Of a DNA stretch of 64,000 nt, positions 41,901-50,894 are shown piece by piece. The stretch covers positions 21,065,115 to 21,129,114 of the forward strand of contig NC_134429.1 of the NCBI RefSeq assembly GCF_030867145.1, in the 5' to 3' direction. Position numbers and translations under genes: made by a program. Source of the DNA: Opisthocomus hoazin (taxonomy: Eukaryota > Chordata > Aves > Opisthocomiformes > Opisthocomidae). The notes beneath the pieces are model-generated. The model was not told the DNA's origin, made no database searches, and was given only the letters and a program-made list of their open reading frames with translations. The first letter of the stretch is position 1. Each line of letters starts with the position of its first letter.

Positions 41901-43363
41901 TCGTGTTGAGAATGTGACGACCATCCGGACTCCAGCATGAAGCCACCAATCCTGCTGAGCCCTCGTCTATCTTGCAGTGCCAGTCCGGCTGCTCCAGGGA
42001 CCAGACCTCGGTCAGAGAGGAAAGCAAACCGACAGTGCAGGAACAAACAGCTCCCCGAAACCTCTGCTCCAGCCGAGGAAGGGCTCCCGCACCACATACC
42101 AGAGAGCTCAGGAGATCACTGAACGCCCGTGGCCATGAAGGACTGGCGCTGGATCCCACTACAAAAGTAAGCCCTGCATCTCCGTGTATTAATACACATT
42201 GTAAAGTAAGGTTTTGGTTTTTTTTTTTCCTGTGACGAATATTCTGAACATCCAACACTTAAAAGTTTTCATTCATTTAATGAGTTTGCATGTATTTACT
42301 TTCTACTGCACTAAGAAACTGGTAAGGTAATCTCCAATTTTGATTTGTTTTGATAAATATTTTCATTCTAAATTTGGGTTTGTTTTTTTTTTCAAACTAA
42401 GATGTTTGTCATGGTTTTAAAAACAACGGCATGCTGGGCTACCCTCACACCATGCGTTATCAATAACAACGTCAGCTACGTTAGCAAAAGCACTGAACTA
42501 GTGCTCTCCCTCGGGCCACCCACGAATCCCCAGCGGGAGACACACGCTGCCCTGCCGCTGGCCTTACCTGCACCACCCCACGCTTGTACATGGCGCAGAG
42601 TATGAACAGGGAGTCGGACGACCACTCGACATACTGGATCTGGTCCAGGCAGGTGTACAGCTGGAGCAGCTGCAGGGTGCTCGCGTCCCGAACCACCAAG
42701 CGGTACTGCACGCACGAAGCCTGCGCCGCAACGAAACCGGAGCTGAGCTGGTGCTGGGCTCCAGCCACGGCCATAATGAAACCGGAGCTTAGCCGGTGCC
42801 GGGCTGCAGCCCTAGCCTGACGAACCGGCGTGCTGCCGTTGCCCAGGTGCGCTGCGGGCGCAAGCAGGAATTTTAATTTCAGCAGGGCTTGATGAGGCTG
42901 TGCTCTGCTGCGAGCGGCGGCAGAAACAGTTAAACCGGAGGCGACGGGGGGGTTATATTGACAAACCCAATCCCCACTCGTTCCAGCACCGCTAGTTAAC
43001 CCGTTAACCAGTTCTGCTCTTAAAAAACCATTATTCTTTGCCTCGTAACTGTGATTTAACGAACCGTCACCCGGTCGCCGCCGCACAGAGCCGCGCTGGC
43101 GAACAGCCCCGCCGCACGCCGGCGGCTCGGTGCCCGCAGCACCGACCAGGCCCCCGCCCCGGGGAAAGGCCGCTGCCGGGCTGCGGCCTGGCCCGCCCCG
43201 CGCTGCCGCCGGGCGCTCGGCCCCGCCGGTCCCCTCGGGCCGCGGGCGGGCGGGAGCGGCCCCGGCGCGACGCGCCCCGCCAGCCGCCACTCACCAGGCA
43301 CCGGCCGTCGGGAGAGAACCTGCCGAGCAGGCCGGAGAGCTTGAAGAGCTCCGAGAAGTTCAT
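26884..43363 (-). CDS. WRAP73: WRAP73 (WDR8) WD-repeat protein, complete, twelve coding exons
   Basis: WRAP73 is a centrosomal WD-repeat protein that acts with SSX2IP in centriolar satellites, spindle anchoring and cilium assembly. The twelve exons (69, 153, 117, 73, 104, 87, 135, 78, 106, 126, 192 and 110 nt) sum to 1350 nt, or 449 aa, against about 460 in human. Every junction is GT-AG and in phase. Recognisable blocks in order: [198 protein letters not shown]; and [14 protein letters not shown]. The WD-type W-D/S-P pairs indicate beta-propeller blades. It runs opposite to TP73, as in mammals. Intron 3 is long at 7.3 kb. Confidence 0.97.
26994..27926 (-). other. WRAP73: WRAP73 intron 11
   Basis: 933 bp; no other feature seen. 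Confidence 0.88.
27927..28118 (-). CDS. WRAP73: WRAP73 coding exon 11
   Basis: 192 nt, acceptor tctgacag, donor GTAAGG. It encodes [55 protein letters not shown] and VAVQVPVEG. Two WD-repeat blades are visible. Confidence 0.96.
28119..28887 (-). other. WRAP73: WRAP73 intron 10
   Basis: 769 bp; no other feature seen. Confidence 0.88.
28888..29013 (-). CDS. WRAP73: WRAP73 coding exon 10
   Basis: 126 nt, acceptor attccag, donor GTAAGT. It encodes (Y)[18 protein letters not shown], then [16 protein letters not shown] and CFLATKN. The first tyrosine codon is completed by the last T of exon 9. Confidence 0.95.
29014..29892 (-). other. WRAP73: WRAP73 intron 9
   Basis: 879 bp with a poly-T tract near 29572-29586 (plus strand). 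No other feature seen. Confidence 0.88.
29893..29998 (-). CDS. WRAP73: WRAP73 coding exon 9 (variable linker)
   Basis: 106 nt, acceptor ctttgtag, donor GTAAGC. It encodes [20 protein letters not shown] and [15 protein letters not shown], plus one base of the next tyrosine. It matches the start (YKEAEKSP) and LSFPP core of the human linker exon but is otherwise poorly conserved, so it is easy to miss in homology searches. Phases on both sides require it. Confidence 0.9.
29999..31352 (-). other. WRAP73: WRAP73 intron 8
   Basis: 1354 bp; no other feature seen. Confidence 0.85.
31353..31430 (-). CDS. WRAP73: WRAP73 coding exon 8
   Basis: 78 nt, acceptor gaattag, donor GTGAGT. It encodes [20 protein letters not shown] and IANTKT, matching the human segment [18 protein letters not shown]. 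Phase 0 at both ends. Confidence 0.95.
31431..31534 (-). other. WRAP73: WRAP73 intron 7 (short)
   Basis: 104-bp intron, the shortest in this gene, with donor GTAAGA and acceptor TAG. Confidence 0.9.
31535..31669 (-). CDS. WRAP73: WRAP73 coding exon 7
   Basis: 135 nt, acceptor tttcag, donor GTAAGA. It encodes [36 protein letters not shown] and LAIGSYDEK, a canonical WD-repeat blade. Phase 0 at both ends. Confidence 0.97.
31670..32524 (-). other. WRAP73: WRAP73 intron 6
   Basis: 855 bp; contains a probable old CR1/L3-like remnant near 31.88-31.99 kb. Confidence 0.85.
31878..31990. mobile_element. Possible ancient CR1/L3-like remnant
   Basis: The strings gcccacccagcccaatgctc and agcagatgccattagggaag resemble a highly diverged amniote CR1/L3-like repeat (typical ccagatgctttagggaagg core). 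Only a profile search would settle this. Confidence 0.35.
32525..32611 (-). CDS. WRAP73: WRAP73 coding exon 6
   Basis: 87 nt, acceptor gggggcag, donor GTACGA. It encodes [20 protein letters not shown] and LAVWDTCLE, matching human [18 protein letters not shown]. Phase 0. Confidence 0.96.
32612..33474 (-). other. WRAP73: WRAP73 intron 5
   Basis: 863 bp; no other feature seen. Confidence 0.88.
33475..33578 (-). CDS. WRAP73: WRAP73 coding exon 5
   Basis: 104 nt, acceptor tttgacag preceded by a long T run, donor GTAAGA. It encodes (G)[17 protein letters not shown] and [17 protein letters not shown], nearly identical to mammalian WRAP73. Confidence 0.96.
33579..34477 (-). other. WRAP73: WRAP73 intron 4
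   Basis: 899 bp with a 17-bp A run (plus strand) at 33592-33608, which forms the poly-T tract of the exon 5 acceptor. No other feature seen. Confidence 0.88.
34478..34550 (-). CDS. WRAP73: WRAP73 coding exon 4
   Basis: 73 nt, acceptor gacag, donor GTAAGT. It encodes [20 protein letters not shown] and ACQQ plus one base. It matches human exactly except that the final LQ is QQ. Too short for a simple ORF scan; placed from the phase-0 end of exon 3 and phase-1 start of exon 5. Confidence 0.95.
34551..41889 (-). other. WRAP73: WRAP73 intron 3 (7.3 kb)
   Basis: The longest intron of the gene. It is AT-richer than its surroundings and holds a 33-bp tandem duplication at 36970-37035 and short low-complexity runs (39132-39151). 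No exon, RNA gene or clear transposon recognised on either strand. Confidence 0.85.
36970..37035. repeat. 33-bp tandem duplication
   Basis: Two consecutive copies starting actccccagagaaga and ending taatggcttccc, with one difference. Located in WRAP73 intron 3. Confidence 0.9.
41890..42006 (-). CDS. WRAP73: WRAP73 coding exon 3
   Basis: 117 nt, acceptor ctgaccgag (an AG preceded by G, with a good pyrimidine tract), donor GTAAGT. It encodes [20 protein letters not shown] and [19 protein letters not shown]. Phase 0 at both ends. Confidence 0.96.
42007..42567 (-). other. WRAP73: WRAP73 intron 2
   Basis: 561 bp; no other feature seen. Confidence 0.9.
42568..42720 (-). CDS. WRAP73: WRAP73 coding exon 2
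   Basis: 153 nt, acceptor ggcgcag with an unusually weak pyrimidine tract, donor GTAAGG. It encodes [40 protein letters not shown] and [11 protein letters not shown]. Phase 0 at both ends. A 45-bp intronic duplication lies directly at its acceptor. Confidence 0.96.
42721..43294 (-). other. WRAP73: WRAP73 intron 1
   Basis: 574-bp GC-rich intron. In the reading frame of exon 2 it is open for about 190 codons up to the exon 1 donor, but no ATG opens that frame, and the intron length (1 mod 3) puts it out of frame with exon 1. Confidence 0.88.
42730..42819. repeat. 45-bp tandem duplication at exon 2 acceptor of WRAP73
   Basis: Two copies of a 45-bp unit, starting at 42730 (aacgaaaccggagctgagct) and 42775 (aatgaaaccggagcttagcc), with several mismatches. 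The proximal copy begins 10 bp from the exon 2 acceptor and so supplies its pyrimidine tract and probably its branch point. Confidence 0.85.
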
Positions 43364-43740
43364 GGCGGGAGCGGCCCCGGCGCGGTTTAAACCCGCCCGC
43401 CGCGGCCCTGGCCCCGGGGCGGCAGCGGGCGGAAGGGGCGGGAGCGGGTGCGGCCGGGCGGCCAATCAGAGCGCGGGGAGGCGGGTGGGGCGGTGCCGCG
43501 GGGCACGCCGGGAGCTGCAGTCCCGCGCTCCGCGCGCGGCGGCGGGAAACGGGCGGGAAGCCGTCTCGTGAAAGTAATTATGATGCAAATGAGCCGTTAA
43601 TGAGGGCAGACGCCGATCTGTCACCCCCCCCTTCCACCGCCTGCCTCCGCTGCGGCCCGCGGCGGCCGGCCGGGCCTCCCCGCCCTGCCTCGGCGCTTTC
43701 CCGCGGGCAGCACCCCCCGCGCCCGCGCGCTCCGGCTAAT
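43060..43740. promoter_or_regulatory. WRAP73: WRAP73 CpG-island promoter
   Basis: Very CpG-rich sequence spanning WRAP73 exon 1 and its upstream side, without an obvious TATA box. Being divergent from TP73, it may also influence TP73. The start site was not placed. Confidence 0.65.
43295..43363 (-). CDS. WRAP73: WRAP73 coding exon 1
   Basis: 69 nt from ATG (cccgccATGa) to donor GTGAGT. It encodes 23 residues, [20 protein letters not shown] and RCL, matching human [20 protein letters not shown]. Phase 0. Confidence 0.96.
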
Positions 43741-43762
43741 TACGGCTCCTGGCTAATTACGG
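43575..43762. promoter_or_regulatory. Octamer and homeodomain-type motif cluster
   Basis: A perfect ATGCAAAT octamer (43583-43590) and three TAATTA cores (43575-43580, 43737-43742, 43754-43759) lie within 190 bp just outside the WRAP73 CpG island. The last two are inside a 12-bp direct repeat (ggctaattacgg). These are consensus matches only. Confidence 0.35.
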
Positions 43763-44324
43763 AGAGCAGCGGGACCGCGGGCGGGCTGTCGCGGGAGGTT
43801 CCCCGCCTGGGACGGAGCAAAGCTGCCAAGTGCAATGGCAGCGCACCGCCAAACTGGACACCGGCGTGATGGGAATAAATCAATAATCAATAAAGCTCTG
43901 TGGGGAGAGCGGCCGGCGAAGGGCGAGGAGCCCGGCCAGCCCTCCCGGGGCCCACAGCCCCTCAGGGGTCCCGCAGCCCCCCGCCCCACTGCTATGGGGA
44001 GCAGAGGAGCCAGCTGCGGGGACCGAGGGCCGTGGCGGGGACAGCTGCGTCCCAAAAGCGGCTCCATCTGTCAGGCACCGAGCACAAAGGCCTCGGAGGC
44101 CTCGGCGTGGGGTGGGCAGCAGCCTGGCAGCGTGTGGGACCCCCACCTCCCCGCCCGGAAAACGGGCAGCCCCCGCCATCTGAAAAATAAAGCTCGGGAT
44201 CAGAGCAGGCGTTTGGATCTTGCTTTCGTTACGGATCGGGCATTTGGGCCCCCAAAATGGGTCACAGTAACTCTGGTGTGTCTGGGGGCTGGTAAATGCG
44301 TCTGCGTTCTGGCCCTACGCGTGA

Positions 44325-44822
44325 CGAGGGGACAGACCCTGACTACGAGGGGACAGACCCTGATGATGAAGGGACAGACTCTGATAGACAACGAGGGGAC
44401 AGACCCTGATGATGAGGGGACAGACCCTGATAGAAAATGAGGGGTCAGACCCTGACAGACAACGAGGGGACAGACCCTGACGATAAGGGGACAGACGCTG
44501 ACAGAAGACGAGGGGACAGACCCTGACGACGAGGGAACAGACCCTGATAGAAAATGGGGGGACAGACCCTGATAGACAACGAGGGGACAGACCTTGACAA
44601 GGGGGCAGACCCTGATGATGAAGGGACAGACCCTGACAGACAACGAGGGGACAGACCCTGAAAATGAGGGGACAGTCCCTGATAGACAACGAGGGGACAG
44701 ACCCTGACAGACGACGAGGGGACAGACCCTGATGATGAGGGGACAGTCCCTGACAGAAAATAAAGGAAGAGACCCTGATGATGAGGGGACAGACCCGGAT
44801 GACGAGGGGACAGACCCTGACG
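44325..44822. repeat. Degenerate minisatellite (gaggggacagaccctga units)
   Basis: About 20 copies of a core gaggggacagaccctga separated by short variable spacers (tgatga, tagacaac, cagacgac), giving irregular periods of roughly 15-30 bp. The minus strand is open in all three frames across it, so any predicted serine/valine-rich protein here is a repeat artefact. Confidence 0.93.
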
Positions 44823-45523
44823 GCCGCTCTGCAGCCACCGCCTGCCCCAGGCTGTCAGTCTCTGAACAGAGACGGGTGACTTAAACGCGCTGCCGGTGAC
44901 TGAACAGCCGTGAGCACCGCTCGCCGCTCTCCCCCGGTGACCGAGGGCGAGTGACCCACGGAACGGCAGCTCGAGAAGACGGGAGCCAGCGAGAAGCTGC
45001 AGCAGTGAGTCCGCACAGCACAGATAGAGTCTCGTGGCTGCTGGGTTTGTATCAGAAAAGTTCAATCTCCATCCACTGCCGCTCGGGTGGGTCTCGGCAA
45101 GCCGTGTGTCCCACCGCGGGACGCAGCGCGGTGAGACGCGGGCCCTTGCTGGTCCCCGGGCGGGCTGCCCCGGTCCTCGCTGCCCAGGAGGGACGAGCTG
45201 GTCATTCTGACCAACGCAAGCACAAAAGCAGCTCGGCCACCGGTCTGGCGACGGGACGAGCCTCCTTCAGCGCCGCGGGCTCTGCCACGTCTCCTTCCCC
45301 GCTTCGTCAGGGTTAGACCCCCGCAGCCGCCCCGGGCGCGGTGCTGCCGGGTGGCTGCCGGAGCCCCGAGAGCCAGCTTGCCCCCGAGCCCCTTTGGCAC
45401 TGGTGACCAGCTTAATTCCCCGGCACGCTTGGCTGAGCATTCCCCACCCCCCTGCGACTGGCTCCTATTCCAGGAAGGAGCGCGCAAGCCTTTGCCTCAC
45501 TTTTCACATAGCTTTCAGCAGCT

Positions 45524-45545
45524 CCAATGTCATCGCCTAGGCGAC
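45524..45545 (+). promoter_or_regulatory. TP73: Candidate RFX X-box next to a CCAAT motif
   Basis: ATCGCCTAGGCGAC at 45532-45545 fits the general X-box pattern RYYNYY-N(1-3)-RRNRAC and includes the 12-bp palindrome tcgcctaggcga. A CCAAT pentamer sits 3 bp upstream (45524-45528). It lies about 110 bp before a possible exon 1 donor of TP73. Experimental support is unknown. Confidence 0.35.
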
Positions 45546-48500
45546 CGGGACGCTACTTGATTGTAGTGCAGTAAATAACATAGGTCCTCAATCCCAGGCC
45601 GCTCCTGTCCGCGGGAGACCTCCGGGGGAACTCCAGACGCCTGGGGAGCCAGAGCAGGTAGGAGGAAAAAATTGACAAAAGGGAAACCCCTTGCTATTTG
45701 TGTGGGGGGGGGTTACTCAGCACGACCCTCTCTCAAGCGCTCGAGGACGCAGCTGGAAGATGATTTGTGGCTGCTTTGCTTCGTAGCGTGGTTACACAAT
45801 ATTAAAGCGCCTTGGAAAGTTTGCTCCCAAGTGCCTTAGACCCAGAGTTGAAGCACTTGTGGAGGAAAAACCAAGCCTTGAACGGGAACTGCAGCGGTGG
45901 GGCTGGGTACCGGGAGGATGCTGAGCTGGCTGCCCGCCGCTGGGTCCCGCTCGGCTCCGGGGAGGGACGGCGAGCGGGCAGGTTTAGCTGCCTCCTGCCC
46001 CGCCACGAGCTGCCTGTCCATGGCTCTGTCCGGCAGAGAGGAGTTCTGTCCAACCTGCCTGCTCCTTGGGAAGAAAATCATTGTTAATAAGCTGCTGGCC
46101 CCCAAGGAGGGCTCCTGAGATGCGGGTGCGCTGCAGGAAAGCTCGCTCGCTCTTGGTCACTGTTACAAGCCTCGTTTCACAGGCGTGACTTTAATAATCT
46201 GGGAGAAATGAGCAATAGCACGGGGTAGTGTTGGCGCCTTGGGATCTGTCAGTGTTTTGCAAACGTGATTTGCTGCGGGTTGGATGAGCCTGGTGGTTCT
46301 CGGTGTGCGGAGGGGAGGAGAAGGTCCAGAGGCCGGTGCACAAACCGTCAAGCAACACACAGCAGCTCGATGTGAGAGCTGGAAATTGCTCTCAGAAGTC
46401 TTCCTCTCACAGGATGGGCCGAGAGTCTTTAGGAACTGGGAACAGCCCTGTTATGCAGGTGCATTTATCTCCCTTTAAGGAGGCTGCAAAATGCTGTCGT
46501 GTTTCATTCTAGGCTGTTCGAGTGGCAGGATGGCGTCAAATATGTTATTGCTGGGTGAAATAGCTACAGACATTTCTAAGCGCCTAAAACTGAGGCTGAA
46601 AGTTAACGGTGAGGTCAGAGATGCTGCTTCTAGAGGATGCAGAAGCTCAGCTGCCAGGCGTCACGCTCAGCAAGGCTTCGGCCCCCTCGTGATGCCCTTG
46701 GTACCCTTCACCCTCCTTGTGGTGGTGAAAGAAGGAAACTGAGTTTAGAATAATTCCAAGAATATATTCAGACTCCGTGGTCAAACTGGGGGCTGAATGG
46801 AGCAGGGTTGAATATATGCGAGTTCATCGGCTCTGCTTCTGCAGAGTTGTTCCCTGTCTGGGGTGGCTGCAGTGGACCTCGGTGCCTGCTTTTCGTTCTC
46901 CTGCATCCCGGGGGCTGGGGGAGAAGTGGCTGCTTCAGCTACGCTGCGGCTGACCTGGCGTTTCGGATATAGCCAAAGTCACAGCAGTGGGGAAAAGACT
47001 GAGGACACCGAGTGTTTCCATCCTGATCCTTCGGGAATCGCGTCGGTGGCGGTTAGCGGGGAAGGTACGTGGACAGAAGGAACCGGCTCCTGCAGCCCCG
47101 GGGGTTGGCAGCCCCCGGCTCCGTGCTCTGCTGGCTGCGGACCGAGCTGAGCCCCAACGCAAGCCACGGTGCAGATTGCCTCTTCGCAGGCTGCGTCTCG
47201 GTCCTCCTGCCCTTCCTTTTCGGAGTGCGGTTTCCCTGCAATGCCCTGACCTGCAACAGAGGGAAGCAGCAATCCAGCGAGCGGCAGAGCCGGCGTGGGG
47301 AAGCACGGGGAGCAGCTCTCCGGAGGCAAACCGCGCCAGCAGCCTTGGCACCCGGCACCGGACCCTCCGCTTGGCGCATTTCGGTCTTGCTTCCTCCAGA
47401 AGCCTGCAGTAAATGCAGTGCACGTGCTGCCGCGGGCTCCCGCAGCGCAGGCTGCCCGCGGGCAGCAGCCCCGGTGCCAGCCACGCCGAGCTACCCCATG
47501 GCCTCCCGCCCGCGTCGGGGCGGAAGGGACAGAGGGGTCCTGGCCGCACCCTTCCCTGGGCAAAGAGATCTTCAGTTTAACAAGCGGGTCTGGGTCTCTG
47601 GAGGAGTTAAATCCTCCTGACGGAGGGTTGGCCAGAGAGCTCTTTCTGGCAGAAGTCGGGGTGGTACCTCAGGTCTTTCCGTTGGTGCTGGGAAGCGGGT
47701 GACATCACGGGCTGGCGCAGGTACGGCAGAGGCGAAATAGCCTCCAGACGGACCTGGGGGCTGGAAGTGGCGGAGGAGCTGGGCCTCGGCTGCGGCTGGT
47801 CTCGAGCTCTGCCGCTGCCGATGTGTTTAGCCCCAGGTTAGTGACCTCCCGGTGCCGTTTACACAGCCCGAGGCACTGGGAAGGCGGTGACATCCAAGCC
47901 ATCTAGCACTGCTTCTCCAGCAGTGCTGGGTTAGTCTTTAAGGCTCTTCCTGGTTCACCTTTAATTAAGCTGTGCCACAGGGCCCCCGCTGCTCTCGATG
48001 GGGTGTTCTTTCCTTCTGCTGGACCTCCCCATCAGAGGGCTTTCCCGACTTCCCTGAATGTGAATTCCTCCACGGTTCATGGCATAATGGGGCTCTAAAT
48101 GGCACCTCCTGTTAAACTACACTGTGCCCGCACCACTGCCAGCCTCGGGGAACACCCTTGCGAAGTGTTTCGTGGTTCTGTGTCCCCGTGGATGCCCGGC
48201 TGGCAGGCTGTCACGCTCGCTGCAGGGATGCTTTCCCGGGCTGCGTGGCGATCGCTGCAGCAGGGATGCTCATGAACAGCCCGAGCTTCTCCTCGTGCGG
48301 TGAGGTTTGGAGCTCAGAGGTGAGAAAATGCTGCCCTGGCTTTGCAAGCGTCAACTGTGCTTTGAAAGAGAAAGGGAACTTCCGAAACGCCCTTAAAATG
48401 TTCAGATTTTTTTCTTTCGAAAACGAGTGCAGCCACGTGGTTAGAGCTGGTGTCACCCATCATGACCACACAGCCGGGGCGGTGCGGAGGTGCTCGCTTC

Positions 48501-50798
48501 GCTGCAGGGAAAGGCCTGGCCCCTTCCCGAAGCTGCCGCTGCCCTGGGCCAGGGGAAGCAGCATGGAAGCAGGGTAAGGCCACCCGCAGTCGCCCGCCTC
48601 AGCTCTAGGCTTTCCCTCTGCTCAAAGCTGCCGTGTAGGTCCTTTCGTTTCTCTGTGTGTCACACGTGGGACGAGGAGGGATGGGAGGACGCCAGGCTCT
48701 CACTGCTGGCTCTTCCGTGGTGGGACCCGCGGGGAAGGAGCCCTCCTCCGCTGTGCAGACCCTCCTGCGAGCTCCTCCGGGGATGCCGCTTCTCGCAGAC
48801 GAGTCGCAGACGCAGCAGCAAGCAGCCCGTGGGACCAGCCGTCGGGGGACACCGCCCCGCTTTCGTTTTACCTCCTGGCCCCCCAACCGCCGGTCCCAGC
48901 TGACGCAGAGGGGCCCGGGCGACCCCGAGCATCACTCAGCTAGAAAGTGGCTCCCTCGCGCTCGGCGGCTCGAGCCCCAAAAGCAGGAAGCTTTCGGGCT
49001 TTCACTATTAGATGTCGGTACCGAGTTGAAACGAGATGCTAACGCTGGCGTGGGTAAAAGGAGTAGTCAGATGGTGCCTGGGGAACATCCGTGTCAAGCA
49101 GGGCAGGGAAATGGTCCTGGTGCTTCTGGGGAGCAGGTGAGGGAGGAGGAGGACGCTCAGATGGCGGGGCTGCCAGCAGAGGAAGGCAGCGTGGGGCTCA
49201 AGATGGCTCCGCAAACGCTGCCGCTCCTGCCGCTGGGGTCGGAGAGGTGCTGGGCACAAAGGGAGAGCCGAGGTAGGGTGCGGGCTGCCTTCGGCTTGAG
49301 AGGGGCCAAGAAACGTTGTCCCGGGGCCGGAGGAGCAGGTCGGATTGAGGGTGGCTCTGGCTGTGCCCGGGCAGCCGCGTGCAGAGGCTTTGGCTGAAGA
49401 ATGGGCTTTGCCACCGACCTCCCGTGCGCAGCGCGGGGTGAGCGGAGCGCCTGCTCCCAGGGACGCTGCCCCGTCTGCAGAGCAGCATTCCTGCCTTGTG
49501 TCACCTGGAGGGCGTAATATTCCATTCAATAATGTTTCTTAGAAGTGGGAAGGTCATTTCAGTGTCTGAACAAGCGATATTTAGGATATCTTGCCCTGTG
49601 CATGTGAGGCTCTTACCTGTCTTTGTGCCTGTGCGGATTTGTGGCACTTCCAAGTAGAGCTTCCTGAGAAAAACATGCTGGCCTGTTGGCAAACGATGTT
49701 CCTGGGATAAAAGTTGCTCTGTGCCTGAAGTGGACAAACCCAGATCAGGCCTGGAGGGCTGCATCGAAACGGGCAGGCTTCTTCTGAAGTGGCCCCTGGT
49801 GACGGGGGATGCCTCAGCTCCTGCCAGCGCTCCGAGCTCTGCGATCCCGCTTTCCTGGCGTGCCTTGCTGGGAGCTGGTGGCAGCCGAGGATGTCTCGTG
49901 TGCCAGCCTACAGGGTATGGCCCGTGGCCTGAATCTGTGGCACTGCTGGGATTCAGAGACAGGGGTGTCTCTCCCATATTCCCCAGATCCGTGGAGCAGG
50001 ATTTCCCCACAGCTCCGCTGGTGCTGGGCCCTGAGCAGCCAGGCACAGGGGCTGCTCTCAGGGGGCAGGGACCACACCGTGCAGCCCGGCAGCCCGGACA
50101 GGGGCTGCAACGAGGGTGCCTTCGGCTCTCGTTCTTGCTGAAGATTTTTTTTTTGCCTCCTATCTTGGGGTTTCGGTTTGATTCAGAGAGCTGATACTCA
50201 GGAGTTTGGTGTTGCTGTGTCTACCCGGAGAGTCTCAGCTCTTTGCTGAATGAAGCTGCTCCAGAGTGACTGCTAAGAACAGTGGTGTGACCCCTGCCCA
50301 GGACGGGGGCTGCTGTTTGTGCCCACGCTGAAGCACACTGTAAATATCTCAAATGGAAGCCTTGAGTCACAGGATCAGTGCTTAGCAGAGCCGGGCTGAC
50401 ACCCCACCGCCCTGCCGCTTTGGCCCCTTCCAAAATACCCACATACTCGTAAGAACATCGGCCCGCGACCTCGTCACCAGAAATGCCACCCCTACGGGAA
50501 AGCCCGGCGGGTTTATTTTGTGATCTGCAGCCCTGGTCTGCAGCGAAGGTGTTTCCAGTCGCCTCGCGTCCCGTGCGAGCCGTCCTGCGGTGCAGCAGCC
50601 TCCAGGGCCGGCTGAGCTTGGCTCGCCCCTCCGCCCACCGCCCCGTGCCCGCAGCCCGCGCCGGGGCGAGGGCATCTCCCCACGACGGGTCCCTGGGGGT
50701 CCGGTCCCGCCGCGAGCGGGGTCCTTCGCCGGGCGCTCGGCTGGCGTGAGACGGCACGGCAGCAGTGCTGTAACCTCGCCGTTTCTCTTTGCCCCTAG

Positions 50799-50835
50799 AG
50801 TGATTTATCCTCTGTCGGAGTCCCCCTCTGTGAAG
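50799..50835 (+). other. TP73: TP73 exon 2, 5' UTR part
   Basis: Short untranslated start of exon 2 after acceptor gcccctag. The 5' end could instead be 50801, since a second AG follows. The last bases (cggagtccccctctgtgaag) align loosely with the human sequence before ATGGCCCAG. Confidence 0.6.
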
Positions 50836-50894
50836 ATGTCCCAGTCGTCTCCAGCCGATGAAGGCACAACGTTTGAGCACCTCTGGAGCACGCT
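50836..50894 (+). CDS. TP73: TP73 coding exon 2 (TA start, activation domain)
   Basis: 59 nt from the TA initiator ATG (gaagATGt, A at -3) to donor GTAAGT. It encodes [19 protein letters not shown] plus two bases of leucine. It contains the complete F-x3-W-x2-L helix core that binds MDM2 and p300-type partners in the p53 family. Confidence 0.96.

Larger units (their letters stand above)
43763..50798. other. WRAP73-TP73 intergenic region and TP73 5' untranslated region / intron 1
   Basis: About 7 kb between WRAP73 and the first TP73 coding exon. It should contain the non-coding TP73 exon 1 and its P1 promoter, which I could not place with confidence. Candidate donors in GC-rich context occur near 45131 (gcg|gtgaga) and 45656 (cag|gtagga). 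A further CpG-rich block lies at 50.56-50.75 kb just before exon 2. The stretch also holds a degenerate minisatellite at 44.3-44.8 kb. The remaining open frames look like GC-rich noise. Confidence 0.5.

Noticed and set aside
42481-43290. 269-aa minus-strand open frame covering WRAP73 exon 2 and intron 1
   Set aside because: Only the exon 2 portion is coding. The rest is intron, out of frame with exon 1, and the frame has no ATG start.
44200-44838. 212-aa serine/valine-rich minus-strand open frame
   Set aside because: Repeat artefact of the 44.3-44.8 kb minisatellite, open in all three minus frames.
46491-46742. 83-aa open frame in the WRAP73-TP73 spacer, considered as a small gene
   Set aside because: No recognisable motif, weak start context and no neighbouring splice structure.
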